Of a stretch of 44,207 bases of DNA, positions 8,051 through 16,388 are shown one piece after another. The notes beneath the pieces are model-generated. The model made no database searches. It was not told where the DNA came from and saw nothing but the letters and a program-made list of their open reading frames with translations. Source of the DNA: Vulcanimicrobiota bacterium (lineage in GTDB: Bacteria > Vulcanimicrobiota > Vulcanimicrobiia > Vulcanimicrobiales > Vulcanimicrobiaceae); the NCBI GenBank assembly GCA_028287565.1, contig JAQBPK010000127.1, positions 1 to 44,207 of the forward strand. The letters are read 5' to 3'. Position 1 is the stretch's first letter; every line of letters starts with the position of its first letter. The translations under genes and the position numbers were made by a program.

Positions 8051-9288
8051 AGCTCATGCGCAAGACGACGGCGTTCGCAACCATGGTTTTGTGGCTGATC
8101 GCCACCGGTCTCGCAAGCGCCCAAACAACCGATGACAACTTGAAGCGCTGCAAGGCGCTTGAAGGCGATGCATCGATTGCGGCCTGCACGGCGCTGATCG
8201 AATCCGGCGACCTCACGCCGGCAAACCGTGCGGATGCCCTCTTGCACCGCGGAGTGGCATACGCCCGCAAGGCGGTCTACGACCGTGCGATTCAGGATAT
8301 CGACCGTGCCATTGAATTGAAGCCGCAGGATGCCGTGCTCGTCAACGAACGCGGGGTCGTGTACGCTCTTCAAGGACTCTACGACCAGGCACTCGAGAAC
8401 TTCAAACGAGCAACAGCGATCGACCCGACGTATGCGGATAGCATCGTGAACACGGGCTTGGCGTATGCCCGGCAAAAGCTCTACGATCGCGCGATCACCG
8501 AATACGATCGTGCGATCGCGCTGAGGCCGAACCATGCTGCGTCGTTCTTGAACCGCGGCGTCGCATACAGCGGTCTTGGAGACGTGGACCGCGCCATCGA
8601 CGACTACGATCGCGCGATCGCACTGAAGCCGGACTACGCGTCCGCCTTTTTTGACCGGGGCAACGCGTACTTGAAAAAAGGCTCGTTCGACCGCGCGATC
8701 TCCGACCTCGATCGGGCGATCGCGCTCAACCCGAACAAGTCGGCGTATATCGGCGCGCGCGGCAGCGCGTACTCCAGCAAAGGCATGGATGACCGTGCGC
8801 TGGAGGACTACGCGCGTGCACTTGCGCTCGATCCGCGAAATGCCCCGACGCTAGCGAATCGCGGCTTAACGTACCTGACGATGGGAAAGAACAAGGAAGC
8901 CCTCGAGGAATTGAATCGTGCGGCCAAAGTGGATCCCAGCGATCCCGACGTGCTCAACAACCGCTGTTGGACGCTGATGACCTTGAACCGATCGAGCGAA
9001 GCGCTCGCCGATTGCAATCGCTCGCTCGAAATTCGGCCGAACGATGACGGTACATTGGATTCTCGCGGGTTCACCTATCTCGGCGCGCATCAGCTTTCCG
9101 CGGCGATCCGTGATTTTAACGCAGCAATTGCGATCAATCCCAAGCGCGCTTCGTCTCTCTATGGCCGCGGGTTGGCGAAGCGGCTCAACGGCGACACGGC
9201 GGGCGGAGACGACGACATCGCGAGAGCAGTAGACCTCAAACCCGGTATCGCGGCGGAGCTCGCGCGGCTCGGTTTCACGCTGCGTTAG
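8047..9288 (+). CDS. Secreted or periplasmic tetratricopeptide-repeat protein
   Basis: About 413 residues. The signal peptide (KTTAFATMVLWLIATGLASA, cleavage before Q) is followed by about ten consecutive 34-residue TPRs with the pattern (A/R)G.AY...G.YDRAI.DYDRAIAL.P. The GTG at 8047 overlaps the MarR stop by 4 bp and sits 8 nt after GGAGGAG, so I prefer it over the ATG at 8056. TPR arrays are protein-interaction scaffolds; the partner is unknown. Coupling to marR is probably transcriptional rather than functional. Confidence 0.85.
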   Translation: MKLMRKTTAFATMVLWLIATGLASAQTTDDNLKRCKALEGDASIAACTALIESGDLTPANRADALLHRGVAYARKAVYDRAIQDIDRAIELKPQDAVLVNERGVVYALQGLYDQALENFKRATAIDPTYADSIVNTGLAYARQKLYDRAITEYDRAIALRPNHAASFLNRGVAYSGLGDVDRAIDDYDRAIALKPDYASAFFDRGNAYLKKGSFDRAISDLDRAIALNPNKSAYIGARGSAYSSKGMDDRALEDYARALALDPRNAPTLANRGLTYLTMGKNKEALEELNRAAKVDPSDPDVLNNRCWTLMTLNRSSEALADCNRSLEIRPNDDGTLDSRGFTYLGAHQLSAAIRDFNAAIAINPKRASSLYGRGLAKRLNGDTAGGDDDIARAVDLKPGIAAELARLGFTLR

Positions 9289-9356
9289 CGTGCTGGCGCG
9301 ACCGCACAACTGACAGCTAGGACTGCAACGACCCGGGAGCAAACTAGGCGCCGGAA

Positions 9357-10391
9357 ATGAAGTCCACTGCCGATCGGGTCAACTACCTTAACGTTGGTCT
9401 GATGATCGTTTCGTGCCTGGTCGCGTACGCAGTTCCGTTCGAGCTGTTCTTGTTCTCGTATGCGGTGTTGGGCCCGCTGCACTACCTCACCGAGATCTCA
9501 TGGCTTCACGACCGGAGCTACTTCATCAAGCCCGTTCAGGCTGGACGCCGTGTGTCGATCGCGTGGTACTGGCTCGCACTAGTGGGCGTGACGCTCGCCG
9601 TGATGCTGTACGGGCTGCTCGCCGAGAAGATGCTGATGCTGAAGGTTTCGCCGATGTGGGAGATCGGGCTGGTTTATCTCGTGTTCATGACGGCGGCGCT
9701 CTTCGTGTTCGTCAAGAACAAAGCCGCGGCGACGGCCGGCGTCATCGTCACGGCACTCTTCCTGGTGCTGTTCAGCGGCTCGCCGTACTTCGGCCTCATC
9801 GCGCTGTTCCTCGTCACGATCGTGCACGTGTTCGTGTTCACGGCGGCGTTCATTCTGTTCGGTGCGCTGAAATCGAGGAGCCTTTCCGGGATCCTGTCGC
9901 TCCTGGTGTTCGCACTGTGCGCCGCGAGCTTCTTCGTCGTCGCGCCGGACGCTCTCGGCCCGGCCGCCGGGGGCTTCGTGCGGAGCAATTACGGCTCGTT
10001 CCAGGCGCTCAACGGCGCATTGATCAAGTTCTTCCACCTGGGTCCGGGAACGTCGCTGAGCGAGATCTACGAGTCGAGCGCAGGACTCATGGTGATGCGG
10101 CTCATCGCGTTCGCCTACACCTATCACTACCTGAACTGGTTCTCGAAGACGTCGATCATCAAGTGGCACGAGGTCCCGAAGGGGCGCACGGTGTTGATCC
10201 TCGCGCTATGGGTGTGCTCCTTGGCGCTCTACGCGCGCAGCTACGAACTCGGCTTCATCGCGCTCTATTTCTTGAGCGTTTTGCACGTGATGCTGGAGTT
10301 TCCGCTGAACCACCAAAGCTTCGCCGGAATCGGCAAGGAGCTGTACGCGATGGTGCGGCCGATGCGCGCGTTCGTGACCGCGAAGAGCTAA
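9357..10391 (+). CDS. Polytopic membrane protein with conserved intramembrane histidines, function unknown
   Basis: A 344-residue protein with roughly nine hydrophobic segments. Histidines fall at helix ends in distinctive motifs: LGPLHYLTEISWLHDR, IVHVFVFTAAF, YTYHYLNWFSKTSIIKWHEV and VLHVMLEFPLNHQSF. Such spacing is reminiscent of di-iron or haem-binding membrane oxygenases (for instance Brp/Blh carotenoid enzymes), but I cannot assign it to one. The YHYLNWFSKT segment suggests a conserved family rather than a random membrane protein. ATG at 9357 follows CGCCGGA. It is 6 bp ahead of the next hypothetical gene, so they likely form one unit. Confidence 0.75.
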   Translation: MKSTADRVNYLNVGLMIVSCLVAYAVPFELFLFSYAVLGPLHYLTEISWLHDRSYFIKPVQAGRRVSIAWYWLALVGVTLAVMLYGLLAEKMLMLKVSPMWEIGLVYLVFMTAALFVFVKNKAAATAGVIVTALFLVLFSGSPYFGLIALFLVTIVHVFVFTAAFILFGALKSRSLSGILSLLVFALCAASFFVVAPDALGPAAGGFVRSNYGSFQALNGALIKFFHLGPGTSLSEIYESSAGLMVMRLIAFAYTYHYLNWFSKTSIIKWHEVPKGRTVLILALWVCSLALYARSYELGFIALYFLSVLHVMLEFPLNHQSFAGIGKELYAMVRPMRAFVTAKS

Positions 10392-10397
10392 GAAGTC

Positions 10398-10820
10398 GTG
10401 TCCGACGAGCTTCCGCTCGTGTTCACGCTCCACACGCCGGGAACGAATGCCGGCGCGGTCGACACGGAAGTCTATTGCGTCAACGTGACATCCGAGGCGG
10501 TTCGCATTGCCGTGAGCAGCACGGGCTTCACCACGATCGATGACGATGGCACGCTGCTGCACCACGGGTCCGGACCGGCAGACCTCACGCTGGCGCCCGG
10601 CGCGGCAGCCCGCATCGGCGACGTGGTTGCATGGGAATGGGACGGACACGTCGGCCTCGTGATCGATTTCACGGGCATCGAAACCGGCATCACACGGCGC
10701 GCAACCTACAACCTGAAGCACGGCATCGGCAATCACCCACCACCACCGCACACGTTCGCCGGCAAAGGCGGCTACATTACGCCGCCGGGCGTGGTACAAA
10801 CAGTCGGAGCGGAGAGTTAG
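10398..10820 (+). CDS. Hypothetical protein (140 residues), beta-rich
   Basis: GTG start 6 bp after the membrane protein stop. The protein is short and beta-rich (LVFTLHTPGTNAGAVDTEVY; LAPGAAARIGDVVAWEWDGH) and ends with a Pro/His-rich stretch GNHPPPPHTF. No signal peptide or membrane helix. I do not recognise a family. Close spacing suggests co-expression with the preceding gene. Confidence 0.6.
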   Translation: MSDELPLVFTLHTPGTNAGAVDTEVYCVNVTSEAVRIAVSSTGFTTIDDDGTLLHHGSGPADLTLAPGAAARIGDVVAWEWDGHVGLVIDFTGIETGITRRATYNLKHGIGNHPPPPHTFAGKGGYITPPGVVQTVGAES

Positions 10821-10877
10821 ACGGTCGGCTCTCGAGCGACTTAGGTATTGCATTTGCATTGCTGAGCGCCCACATTC

Positions 10878-11456
10878 ATGGAATGTGGAAGTGGATTCTC
10901 GTCCTCTCATCGCTCTGGCTCCTCGGATCGGCGGGCCAGGTCCGTACAGGGTCGGCGGAGCGTAAAAGGCGCGGAACCACCGGCGTTCGACTTGACACCG
11001 CTATTGCAGCAAAGTGAAGAGCAGTTCGGCTACAACGTCGTCTCGCGTGCCCTGGATCGGAGCGCCGACGCGATCCGGTTCCTCGACACGCTGTTCTTCG
11101 CGCTCATGGCGGCGCAGGGTGCCATCTATGCGATCATCCTGGACAAGATCCGGGAGTACCCCCGCCTCGACTGGGAACTGCTGTTAGGTGGCTTGGTTCT
11201 GGCCATGATCGGCAGTGGGTTTACCCTCTTCGTGCGGGACGGCCCGGACCCAGACGCGTTTGCTGAAAGCTTTCCAGACGATCCCCGCGGTAGTCGACTT
11301 CAGCACATAGACGAATACACTGCCAAAGCCAAACAGAACGAGCGCCTCCAGATCGTCAAGACCATCGTCCTAGCCTTATCGCTCGCGATGACGGTCGTAC
11401 CGCTCGTGATTGCAACCACCGGGCGCATCGACGGAGTCCGAATAGGAGTACCATGA
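10878..11456 (+). CDS. Hypothetical protein with three predicted membrane helices
   Basis: The convincing part begins near FDLTPLLQQSEEQFGYNVVSRAL, followed by one hydrophobic segment (FLDTLFFALMAAQGAIYAII), a second (LLLGGLVLAMIGSGFTLFV), a charged middle and a third near the C-terminus (IVLALSLAMTVVPLVIATT). The first ~38 residues are Ser/Arg-rich and unlike a real N-terminus, so the true start may be further in. A different frame at 10884 encodes a signal-like segment (see findings). The stop overlaps the next start by 4 bp (ATGA). Family unknown. Confidence 0.6.
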   Translation: MECGSGFSSSHRSGSSDRRARSVQGRRSVKGAEPPAFDLTPLLQQSEEQFGYNVVSRALDRSADAIRFLDTLFFALMAAQGAIYAIILDKIREYPRLDWELLLGGLVLAMIGSGFTLFVRDGPDPDAFAESFPDDPRGSRLQHIDEYTAKAKQNERLQIVKTIVLALSLAMTVVPLVIATTGRIDGVRIGVP

Positions 11457-11641
11457 AGAAAGTTGATGTCACCGGGTACCTACACCCGGAACAATGGGAA
11501 GCCGAATCAGCTGAGGCGAGCCGTACGAACCGGCCGAAGCGCGACATCACGTATTCCGTCGTGCTCGGATACGGATTTCGACCGAGCGTGAAGCCCCGCG
11601 ACCGGGACGAGAACCAGAACGGCGCTAAAGAACAGCACTGA
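11453..11641 (+). CDS. Small hypothetical protein (62 residues)
   Basis: ATG overlaps the upstream stop (ATGA), which supports a translationally coupled pair with the membrane protein. The product is polar and charged (MKKVDVTGYLHPEQWEAES ... RDRDENQNGAKEQH) with no membrane segment. A strong hairpin follows 50 bp downstream. Function unknown. Confidence 0.55.
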   Translation: MKKVDVTGYLHPEQWEAESAEASRTNRPKRDITYSVVLGYGFRPSVKPRDRDENQNGAKEQH

Positions 11642-11691
11642 CCGCATCGCGCGGCGTCAACGGCACGCCTGGAAGCGACGACCCGAACAAG

Positions 11692-11717
11692 AGGACCCTC
11701 TCCACTGAGAGGGTCCT
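11692..11717 (+). terminator. Perfect 11-bp stem hairpin, terminator-like
   Basis: AGGACCCTCTC, loop CACT, GAGAGGGTCCT: a perfect inverted repeat 50 bp past the stop of the 62-residue gene, followed by TCTCAT rather than a T-run. It probably ends the 9.3-11.6 kb transcript. A nearly identical hairpin lies at 20543-20566 inside the RES gene. Confidence 0.55.
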
Positions 11718-11760
11718 TCTCATAGCCCCATAACTCGTGACTCCGGATGGGACACCGGAG

Positions 11761-12414
11761 ATGAACAAGCGACGCATCGCGGTGAACGGGACGACGTACG
11801 CCGTCGTCGACGAAGGCCAAGGAATGCCCGTGCTCTTGCTGTACAGGTTTCCCGACTCGTCGGCGCCTTGGCACAATCAGCTTCCGGCGCTAATCGGCGA
11901 CGCTCTTTCCCCAGCGCGTGGACCGGCTGGTGGCGTTGTCGGTCGGGCACCCCGCGACGACGGTGCCGCGCACGATCGAGCAGTGTGAGCGCTCATGGTA
12001 CATGCTGCTCTTTCAGTTCACCGGCGTCGCGGAGGAACTCATCCAGCGTGACGACTGGCGGCTCATGCGCGAGTTCACGCGCGGCGAAGGCTACCTGGAC
12101 CAATATCTCGTGGACCTCGCGCGGCCCGGCGCGCTGACCGCGTCACTCAACTTGTACCGCGCGACATGCACCCAAGCCGCGAGCTGGAACCGCCGCGCCC
12201 GCTGCCGGCCGTCGCGGCACGGACGCTCGGGATATGGGGCAGCCGCGATCCCTACATTGTTGAATCGCGGATGCGGCGCTCGGGCGAGTTCGTGACCGGG
12301 CCGTGGCGGTACGAACGCATCGAGAACGCCGGCCACTGGCTGCCGTTAGACTCGTCCGAGCGGATCAACGAGCTCCTACTCGAGCACCTCGGCGCAAATC
12401 GCAGTCGCACGTAG
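11761..12414 (+). pseudogene. Decayed alpha/beta hydrolase (epoxide-hydrolase-like)
   Basis: Three reading frames carry successive parts of one hydrolase. Frame one from 11761 gives the N-terminus (VNGTTYAVVDEGQGMPVLLL, WHNQLPALI). Near 11905 it switches directly to FPQRVDRLVALSVGHP and the cap region (TIEQCERSWYMLLFQF) in a second frame, so the nucleophile elbow and neighbouring ~60 residues are missing. A third frame from ~12166 gives the C-terminus (RTLGIWGSRDPYI, RIENAGHWLPLD) with the catalytic His context. The order is right but the gene is broken by a deletion and at least one frameshift, so it is not functional. Confidence 0.8.
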
Positions 12415-12488
12415 CGGGCTTCACGGCTCAGATGAAATGTCCGGCCGACGTCCTAGTAGACATATTTCAACCCGTTCTGGAGTGCGCC

Positions 12489-12953
12489 ATGCCCTACACC
12501 GTGGATTTCAACACCGTCTCGACCATCGGTCTGGAGTCGTCGCCGGCCGCGGCCGCTCTCGCCGGCCTGCGGGCGAACGAGGCCCGCTACTTCAAGAACA
12601 AATACGACCACATCTTCACGGTGGAGCCCGCCGGCAACGCCAAGACGGCCATCGACTGGGTGCACCGGATCCTCAAGGAAGAACGTGACATCGTCATCTC
12701 GTCTCGCCCGCTCGAGGCGACGGCCTTCCAGATCGAGAACATCCGGATGGCGTACGTCTTCTACGAGAGCGGTCTGTCGATCAATGTGATGTACACCGTC
12801 GACGACCCCAAGAAGCGGGCGGTCGGGTTCAAGCTCTCCGAAGGAATGGAAGTCCCAGAGGAGCTCGCCTCGCGGTTCAAATTCGCGCGCCAAAAGTCAA
12901 AGCTGGCCGGAACCATTCGCGGCTCCTACTTCGCATTCAAGAACGAGTACTGA
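12489..12953 (+). CDS. Hypothetical protein (154 residues)
   Basis: ATG at 12489 is preceded by CTGGAG. The sequence (MPYTVDFNTVSTIGLE, ARYFKNKYDHIF, AIDWVHRILKEERDIVISSR, GTIRGSYFAFKNEY) is a balanced soluble protein without signal peptide or membrane segments. The upstream open frame to 12303 overlaps the hydrolase relic and is discounted. I do not recognise a family. It is followed by the convergent substrate-binding protein gene. Confidence 0.65.
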   Translation: MPYTVDFNTVSTIGLESSPAAAALAGLRANEARYFKNKYDHIFTVEPAGNAKTAIDWVHRILKEERDIVISSRPLEATAFQIENIRMAYVFYESGLSINVMYTVDDPKKRAVGFKLSEGMEVPEELASRFKFARQKSKLAGTIRGSYFAFKNEY

Positions 12954-13070
12954 CGCCCCGGCCGGACCATATTCAACGCTTCCGTTTTACATCTGCTTGC
13001 CGGGGTCGATGGAGTGCCGTTCGACGCCGCGCGCACGCCGAACGCCTGCCTGCCGGCGGTCTCGTGCGCT

Positions 13071-14012
13071 CTATGCGAGCGCGTTGCGGTCGATCAGGTC
13101 TTGCGCCGGGAACGCGGCTTTGAGCAGGCTGTAGCGTGCGGCCAAGTCGATCAGCGGCTGGATGTGCGCGGCATCGAGCTTTTCCGCGTAGACGCTACGG
13201 ACCATCGTGCGAAGGGTCGCCGGATCGATCTTCGTGGCGCGCGCGAGCACGTCGGCGCTCGCGGGCCCGTTCTTGTTCGCCCACGCGGCGCTCTCGCGCA
13301 TTACGACGACGACCTTCTTCACCAGATCGGGATGCGCGGCCGCCCACTTTTGCGACGTGAACCAGCCCGCGATCAGAAAGTCGGACGCTATCGCGTCGTA
13401 CGGCTTCGCGAAAACGCGCGCGCTCATCTTCGCCTCCGCCACCGCAGGCTCGGCGACGAGCGCCGCATCGACGCGGTGCGACGCGAGCGCTAGCGGCATG
13501 TCGGGGAACGGCATCTCAGAGAAGTTGGCGGTCTTGGAGTCGCCGCCGTTCTTGTCCATCCACGCCTGTACGGCGAGCTGCGTGATGTTCTTCAGGCCAT
13601 TGACCGCGATCGTCTTGCCGTTCAGTCCGCGCGCGTCGCGCACGGGCGAGTCTTTCGGCACCATCAGCACGGACGTCGGTGCTTTGGTGAGGTACAGCCC
13701 GGCCGGCGCGATCAGCGTGATCGGTATGCCCTTCTCGTGCGCGATCGCGAGCGAGAGGATGTTCGAGAAGCCGACGTCGATCGAACCGCCGACGACCGCA
13801 GACGTGATAGCGGCACCGTTCGGGATCGACTGGATCTGGCCGTCCAGTCCCGCTTTCGCAAAGATCTTCTCGGCGTCCGCGTAGTAAATCTGCGCGCCCG
13901 TGTCGATCGGGATCGTCGCGAAGCGCACCGTGTCGGCGGCGCGAGCGCGCAGCGGCAGCGCGGCGGCGGCCGCGCCGGCGGACAGGGCCTGAAGGACGGT
14001 CGAGCGTTTCAT
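13071..14012 (-). CDS. ABC transporter substrate-binding protein (NMT1/SsuA-like), last gene of tph operon
   Basis: A 313-residue protein. Residues 1-27 are a signal peptide (KRS, hydrophobic Ala/Leu core, ARA cleavage). The mature part has the NMT1/SsuA layout: IPIDTGAQIYYADAEKIFAK, GAAITSAVVGGSIDVGFSN, LNGKTIAVNGLKNITQLAV, and VDAALVAEPAVAEAK. Such proteins bind sulfonates, nitriles or aromatic acids and deliver them to a dedicated ABC importer. ATG at 14012 overlaps the ATPase stop (ATGA), and GAGAGGACT lies upstream. Being in one operon with terephthalate dioxygenase genes, the inferred ligand is terephthalate or a related aromatic dicarboxylate; this is context, not sequence proof. Confidence 0.85.
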   Translation of the reverse strand: MKRSTVLQALSAGAAAAALPLRARAADTVRFATIPIDTGAQIYYADAEKIFAKAGLDGQIQSIPNGAAITSAVVGGSIDVGFSNILSLAIAHEKGIPITLIAPAGLYLTKAPTSVLMVPKDSPVRDARGLNGKTIAVNGLKNITQLAVQAWMDKNGGDSKTANFSEMPFPDMPLALASHRVDAALVAEPAVAEAKMSARVFAKPYDAIASDFLIAGWFTSQKWAAAHPDLVKKVVVVMRESAAWANKNGPASADVLARATKIDPATLRTMVRSVYAEKLDAAHIQPLIDLAARYSLLKAAFPAQDLIDRNALA

Positions 14013-14851
14013 CGAGCGTGAGTCCTCTCGTTGGTGATGGCGGGTTCGGCTACGTCGGTTACGGGATCGGAGAGCTTTCCGATCAGCTCGTGGACTTGCT
14101 TGCGCAGCGCCAGGAACGTCGGGTCGCTGCGCGTCCGCACCTGTTCGCGCGGCTGCGGAAGCGCGACCGCGATCTCGCGGACGACGCGCGCCGGCGGGGG
14201 GCTCAGCACGAACACGCGGTCGGAGAGATATACCGCTTCGTCGATGTCGTGCGTGACGAGCAGCATCGTGATGCCGAACTCTGCGCGCAGGCGCAGCGTG
14301 AGATCCTCGAGGTCGGCGCGCGTGAGCGCATCCACCGACGCGAACGGCTCGTCGAGCAGCAAGATCTCGGAGCGGAACGCCACCGCGCGCGCGATCGCGA
14401 CGCGCTGCTGCATCCCGCCGGAGAGCTGCCACGGATAGTGCCCCGCAAATGCTGCGAGCCCAACCGCGGTGAGCGCCTCGTCGACCAGCACCGTCTTCTC
14501 GCCGGCGGCCAGGCGCTTCTTGCGCAGCGGAAACGAGACGTTGGCCGCGACGGTGAGCCACGGGAACAGCGAACGCGCGTAATCCTGGAACACGAGGACC
14601 ATCTCGGGCGGCGGAGCGGTCACGAGGCGCCCGTCGAGGAGGACGCGGCCGGCAGTCGGTTCCAACAGGCCGCAGATCGTCTTGAGAAGCGTGGTCTTCC
14701 CCGCGCCCGACGGTCCGACGAACGTGACGAACTCGCCGCGCCGAACGTCGAACGACAGGCGCTCGATCGCGAGGTGGCCCTGGCGGTAGCGCTTCTGCAG
14801 GCCGGAGACTTGCAGCACGACGTCGCGTGCATCGATGTCCTGCGGAGTCAT
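14009..14851 (-). CDS. ABC transporter ATPase (SsuB/TauB-like)
   Basis: A 280-residue protein with all ABC motifs: Walker A GPSGAGKTTLLK, Q-loop VFQDYARSLFPW, signature LSGGMQQR, Walker B ILLLDEPFASVD and H-loop THD. It has the compact form of taurine/sulfonate/nitrate-type importers. ATG at 14851 overlaps the permease stop (ATGA), and its own stop overlaps the binding protein start. The frame is open further upstream to 15655 but that stretch is a shadow of the permease gene. Confidence 0.93.
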   Translation of the reverse strand: MTPQDIDARDVVLQVSGLQKRYRQGHLAIERLSFDVRRGEFVTFVGPSGAGKTTLLKTICGLLEPTAGRVLLDGRLVTAPPPEMVLVFQDYARSLFPWLTVAANVSFPLRKKRLAAGEKTVLVDEALTAVGLAAFAGHYPWQLSGGMQQRVAIARAVAFRSEILLLDEPFASVDALTRADLEDLTLRLRAEFGITMLLVTHDIDEAVYLSDRVFVLSPPPARVVREIAVALPQPREQVRTRSDPTFLALRKQVHELIGKLSDPVTDVAEPAITNERTHAR

Positions 14852-15609
14852 CGGGTCACCGCGCTCGCACCGTGATGCCATGCCAGCACGCGCGCTTCGA
14901 CCAGCGAGAATAGCGCGTTGAGGCCGTAGCCGAGGATCGCGAGCAGCGCGATACCGGCGTACATCTCCGGAATCGAGAACGTGCGCTGCGCGGAGAGGAT
15001 CGCGTATCCGAGCCCGTTGCTGCTGCCCACCATCTCCGAGATGATGATCATGATGAACGCGAGCGCAAGGCCGATCCGCAGCCCGGCGAAGATCTGCGGC
15101 AGCGCGGACGGGAACGTCACGCTGACCACCGTCTCGAACCGCGAGAGCCCGAAGTTGCGCGCCGTGTCGAGCCGGTCCTCGGTGACTGAGCGTGCGCCGT
15201 CGACGCTGTTCACGAGGATCGGCCACACGGCGCCGAACGCGATCACCGCGATCTTCATGGAATCGCCGATTCCCAGCAGCAGGATGCCGACCGGGATGAC
15301 GGCCGTGGGCGGCAGCGCGCGCAGCACTTGGAGGATCGGATCGAGCGTGCGGTAGAGCGGATCCCACACGCCGATCGCGATGCCGAGCGTCACGCCGAAC
15401 AGCGTCGCGAGCGCGAATCCCGCGGCCAGACGCGCCAGGCTCGGGACCGCGTCGTGCGCGAACTGCGGCGAGAACCATTCGTGCACAAAGGTCACAGCGA
15501 TCTGCGACGGCGGCGTCACGTAGACGTTGGGATGCGCGCGCGCGGAGATCTCCCACGCGCCGAGCAGCACGAGGATGGTCGCGATCCCGAGCAGGCGGCG
15601 CGGCCGCAT
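14848..15609 (-). CDS. ABC transporter permease (SsuC/TauC-like), first of two
   Basis: A 253-residue protein with about six membrane helices and the binding-protein-dependent permease EAA-type loop around GARSVTEDRLDTARNFGLSRFE, where it couples to the ATPase. ATG at 15609 overlaps the stop of the other permease by one base (TGATG). The two permeases are paralogous (both contain LDTARNFGLSR) and probably form a heterodimer. Confidence 0.92.
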   Translation of the reverse strand: MRPRRLLGIATILVLLGAWEISARAHPNVYVTPPSQIAVTFVHEWFSPQFAHDAVPSLARLAAGFALATLFGVTLGIAIGVWDPLYRTLDPILQVLRALPPTAVIPVGILLLGIGDSMKIAVIAFGAVWPILVNSVDGARSVTEDRLDTARNFGLSRFETVVSVTFPSALPQIFAGLRIGLALAFIMIIISEMVGSSNGLGYAILSAQRTFSIPEMYAGIALLAILGYGLNALFSLVEARVLAWHHGASAVTR

Positions 15610-16388
15610 CAGAGCGCCTCCGCGCTGCGCCGGCTCGCCGGCGACCAGAAGACAACGCGCGCCTCCAACTGCGAGAACGCCGCGTTGATGAGCCAGCCGA
15701 TGAGCCCCGACAGCACGATGGCCGCGTACATCGGCGCGATGCGATTGGACTGTTCGGCCTGCGCGATGTAGTGGCCGATGCCGCTGTCGCCGACGACCAG
15801 CTCCACCGTGACGGTGACCGCGAGCGCGAGCGACGCGCTCACCCGCACGCCGGTCGCGATCCCGGCCAGCGACGCCGGGAGCACGACGCGCGCCAGCGTG
15901 TCGAGGCGCGAGAGGCCGAAGTTGCGCGCCGTGTCGAGGGCGAGCGGGTCGACGGAACGCACGCCGTACAGCGTGTTGATCAGCATCGGCCAGAACGACG
16001 CGTACACGATCATCACCAGCCGCATCTGCGGGCCCAGGCCGAAGAACAGCACCGCGAGCGGGATGAGCGACACCGAGGGCACCGGCCGCAGCAGGTCGAC
16101 GAGCGTCGAGAGCGCGTCGTACATCAGCGGGATGGTCCCCATGAGCAGGCCGACGACGATCGCCAGAGCGACGGCGGTGACGAATGCGACTGCCCACGTG
16201 GCGAGCGTGACACCGATCTGCGACGACAACGATCCGTTGGCCAGCTCGCGCCACAGCGCGACGAAGATCGCCGACGGCGGCGGGACGTGCCGCGTGAGCA
16301 ATCCCGATCGCGCGAGCGCTTCGACCGCGAGCGTCACGGCGACGACGAACGCCGCGGGCGGCGCCCACGCGGCGAGGCGGCGCTTCAT
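15609..16388 (-). CDS. ABC transporter permease (SsuC/TauC-like), second of two
   Basis: A 259-residue paralogue of the neighbouring permease with the same topology and coupling loop (GVRSVDPLALDTARNFGLSR). ATG at 16388 overlaps the tphB stop (ATGA), tying the importer to the catabolic genes by translational coupling. Two distinct permease genes in one SsuC-type importer suggest a heterodimeric channel. Confidence 0.92.
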   Translation of the reverse strand: MKRRLAAWAPPAAFVVAVTLAVEALARSGLLTRHVPPPSAIFVALWRELANGSLSSQIGVTLATWAVAFVTAVALAIVVGLLMGTIPLMYDALSTLVDLLRPVPSVSLIPLAVLFFGLGPQMRLVMIVYASFWPMLINTLYGVRSVDPLALDTARNFGLSRLDTLARVVLPASLAGIATGVRVSASLALAVTVTVELVVGDSGIGHYIAQAEQSNRIAPMYAAIVLSGLIGWLINAAFSQLEARVVFWSPASRRSAEAL

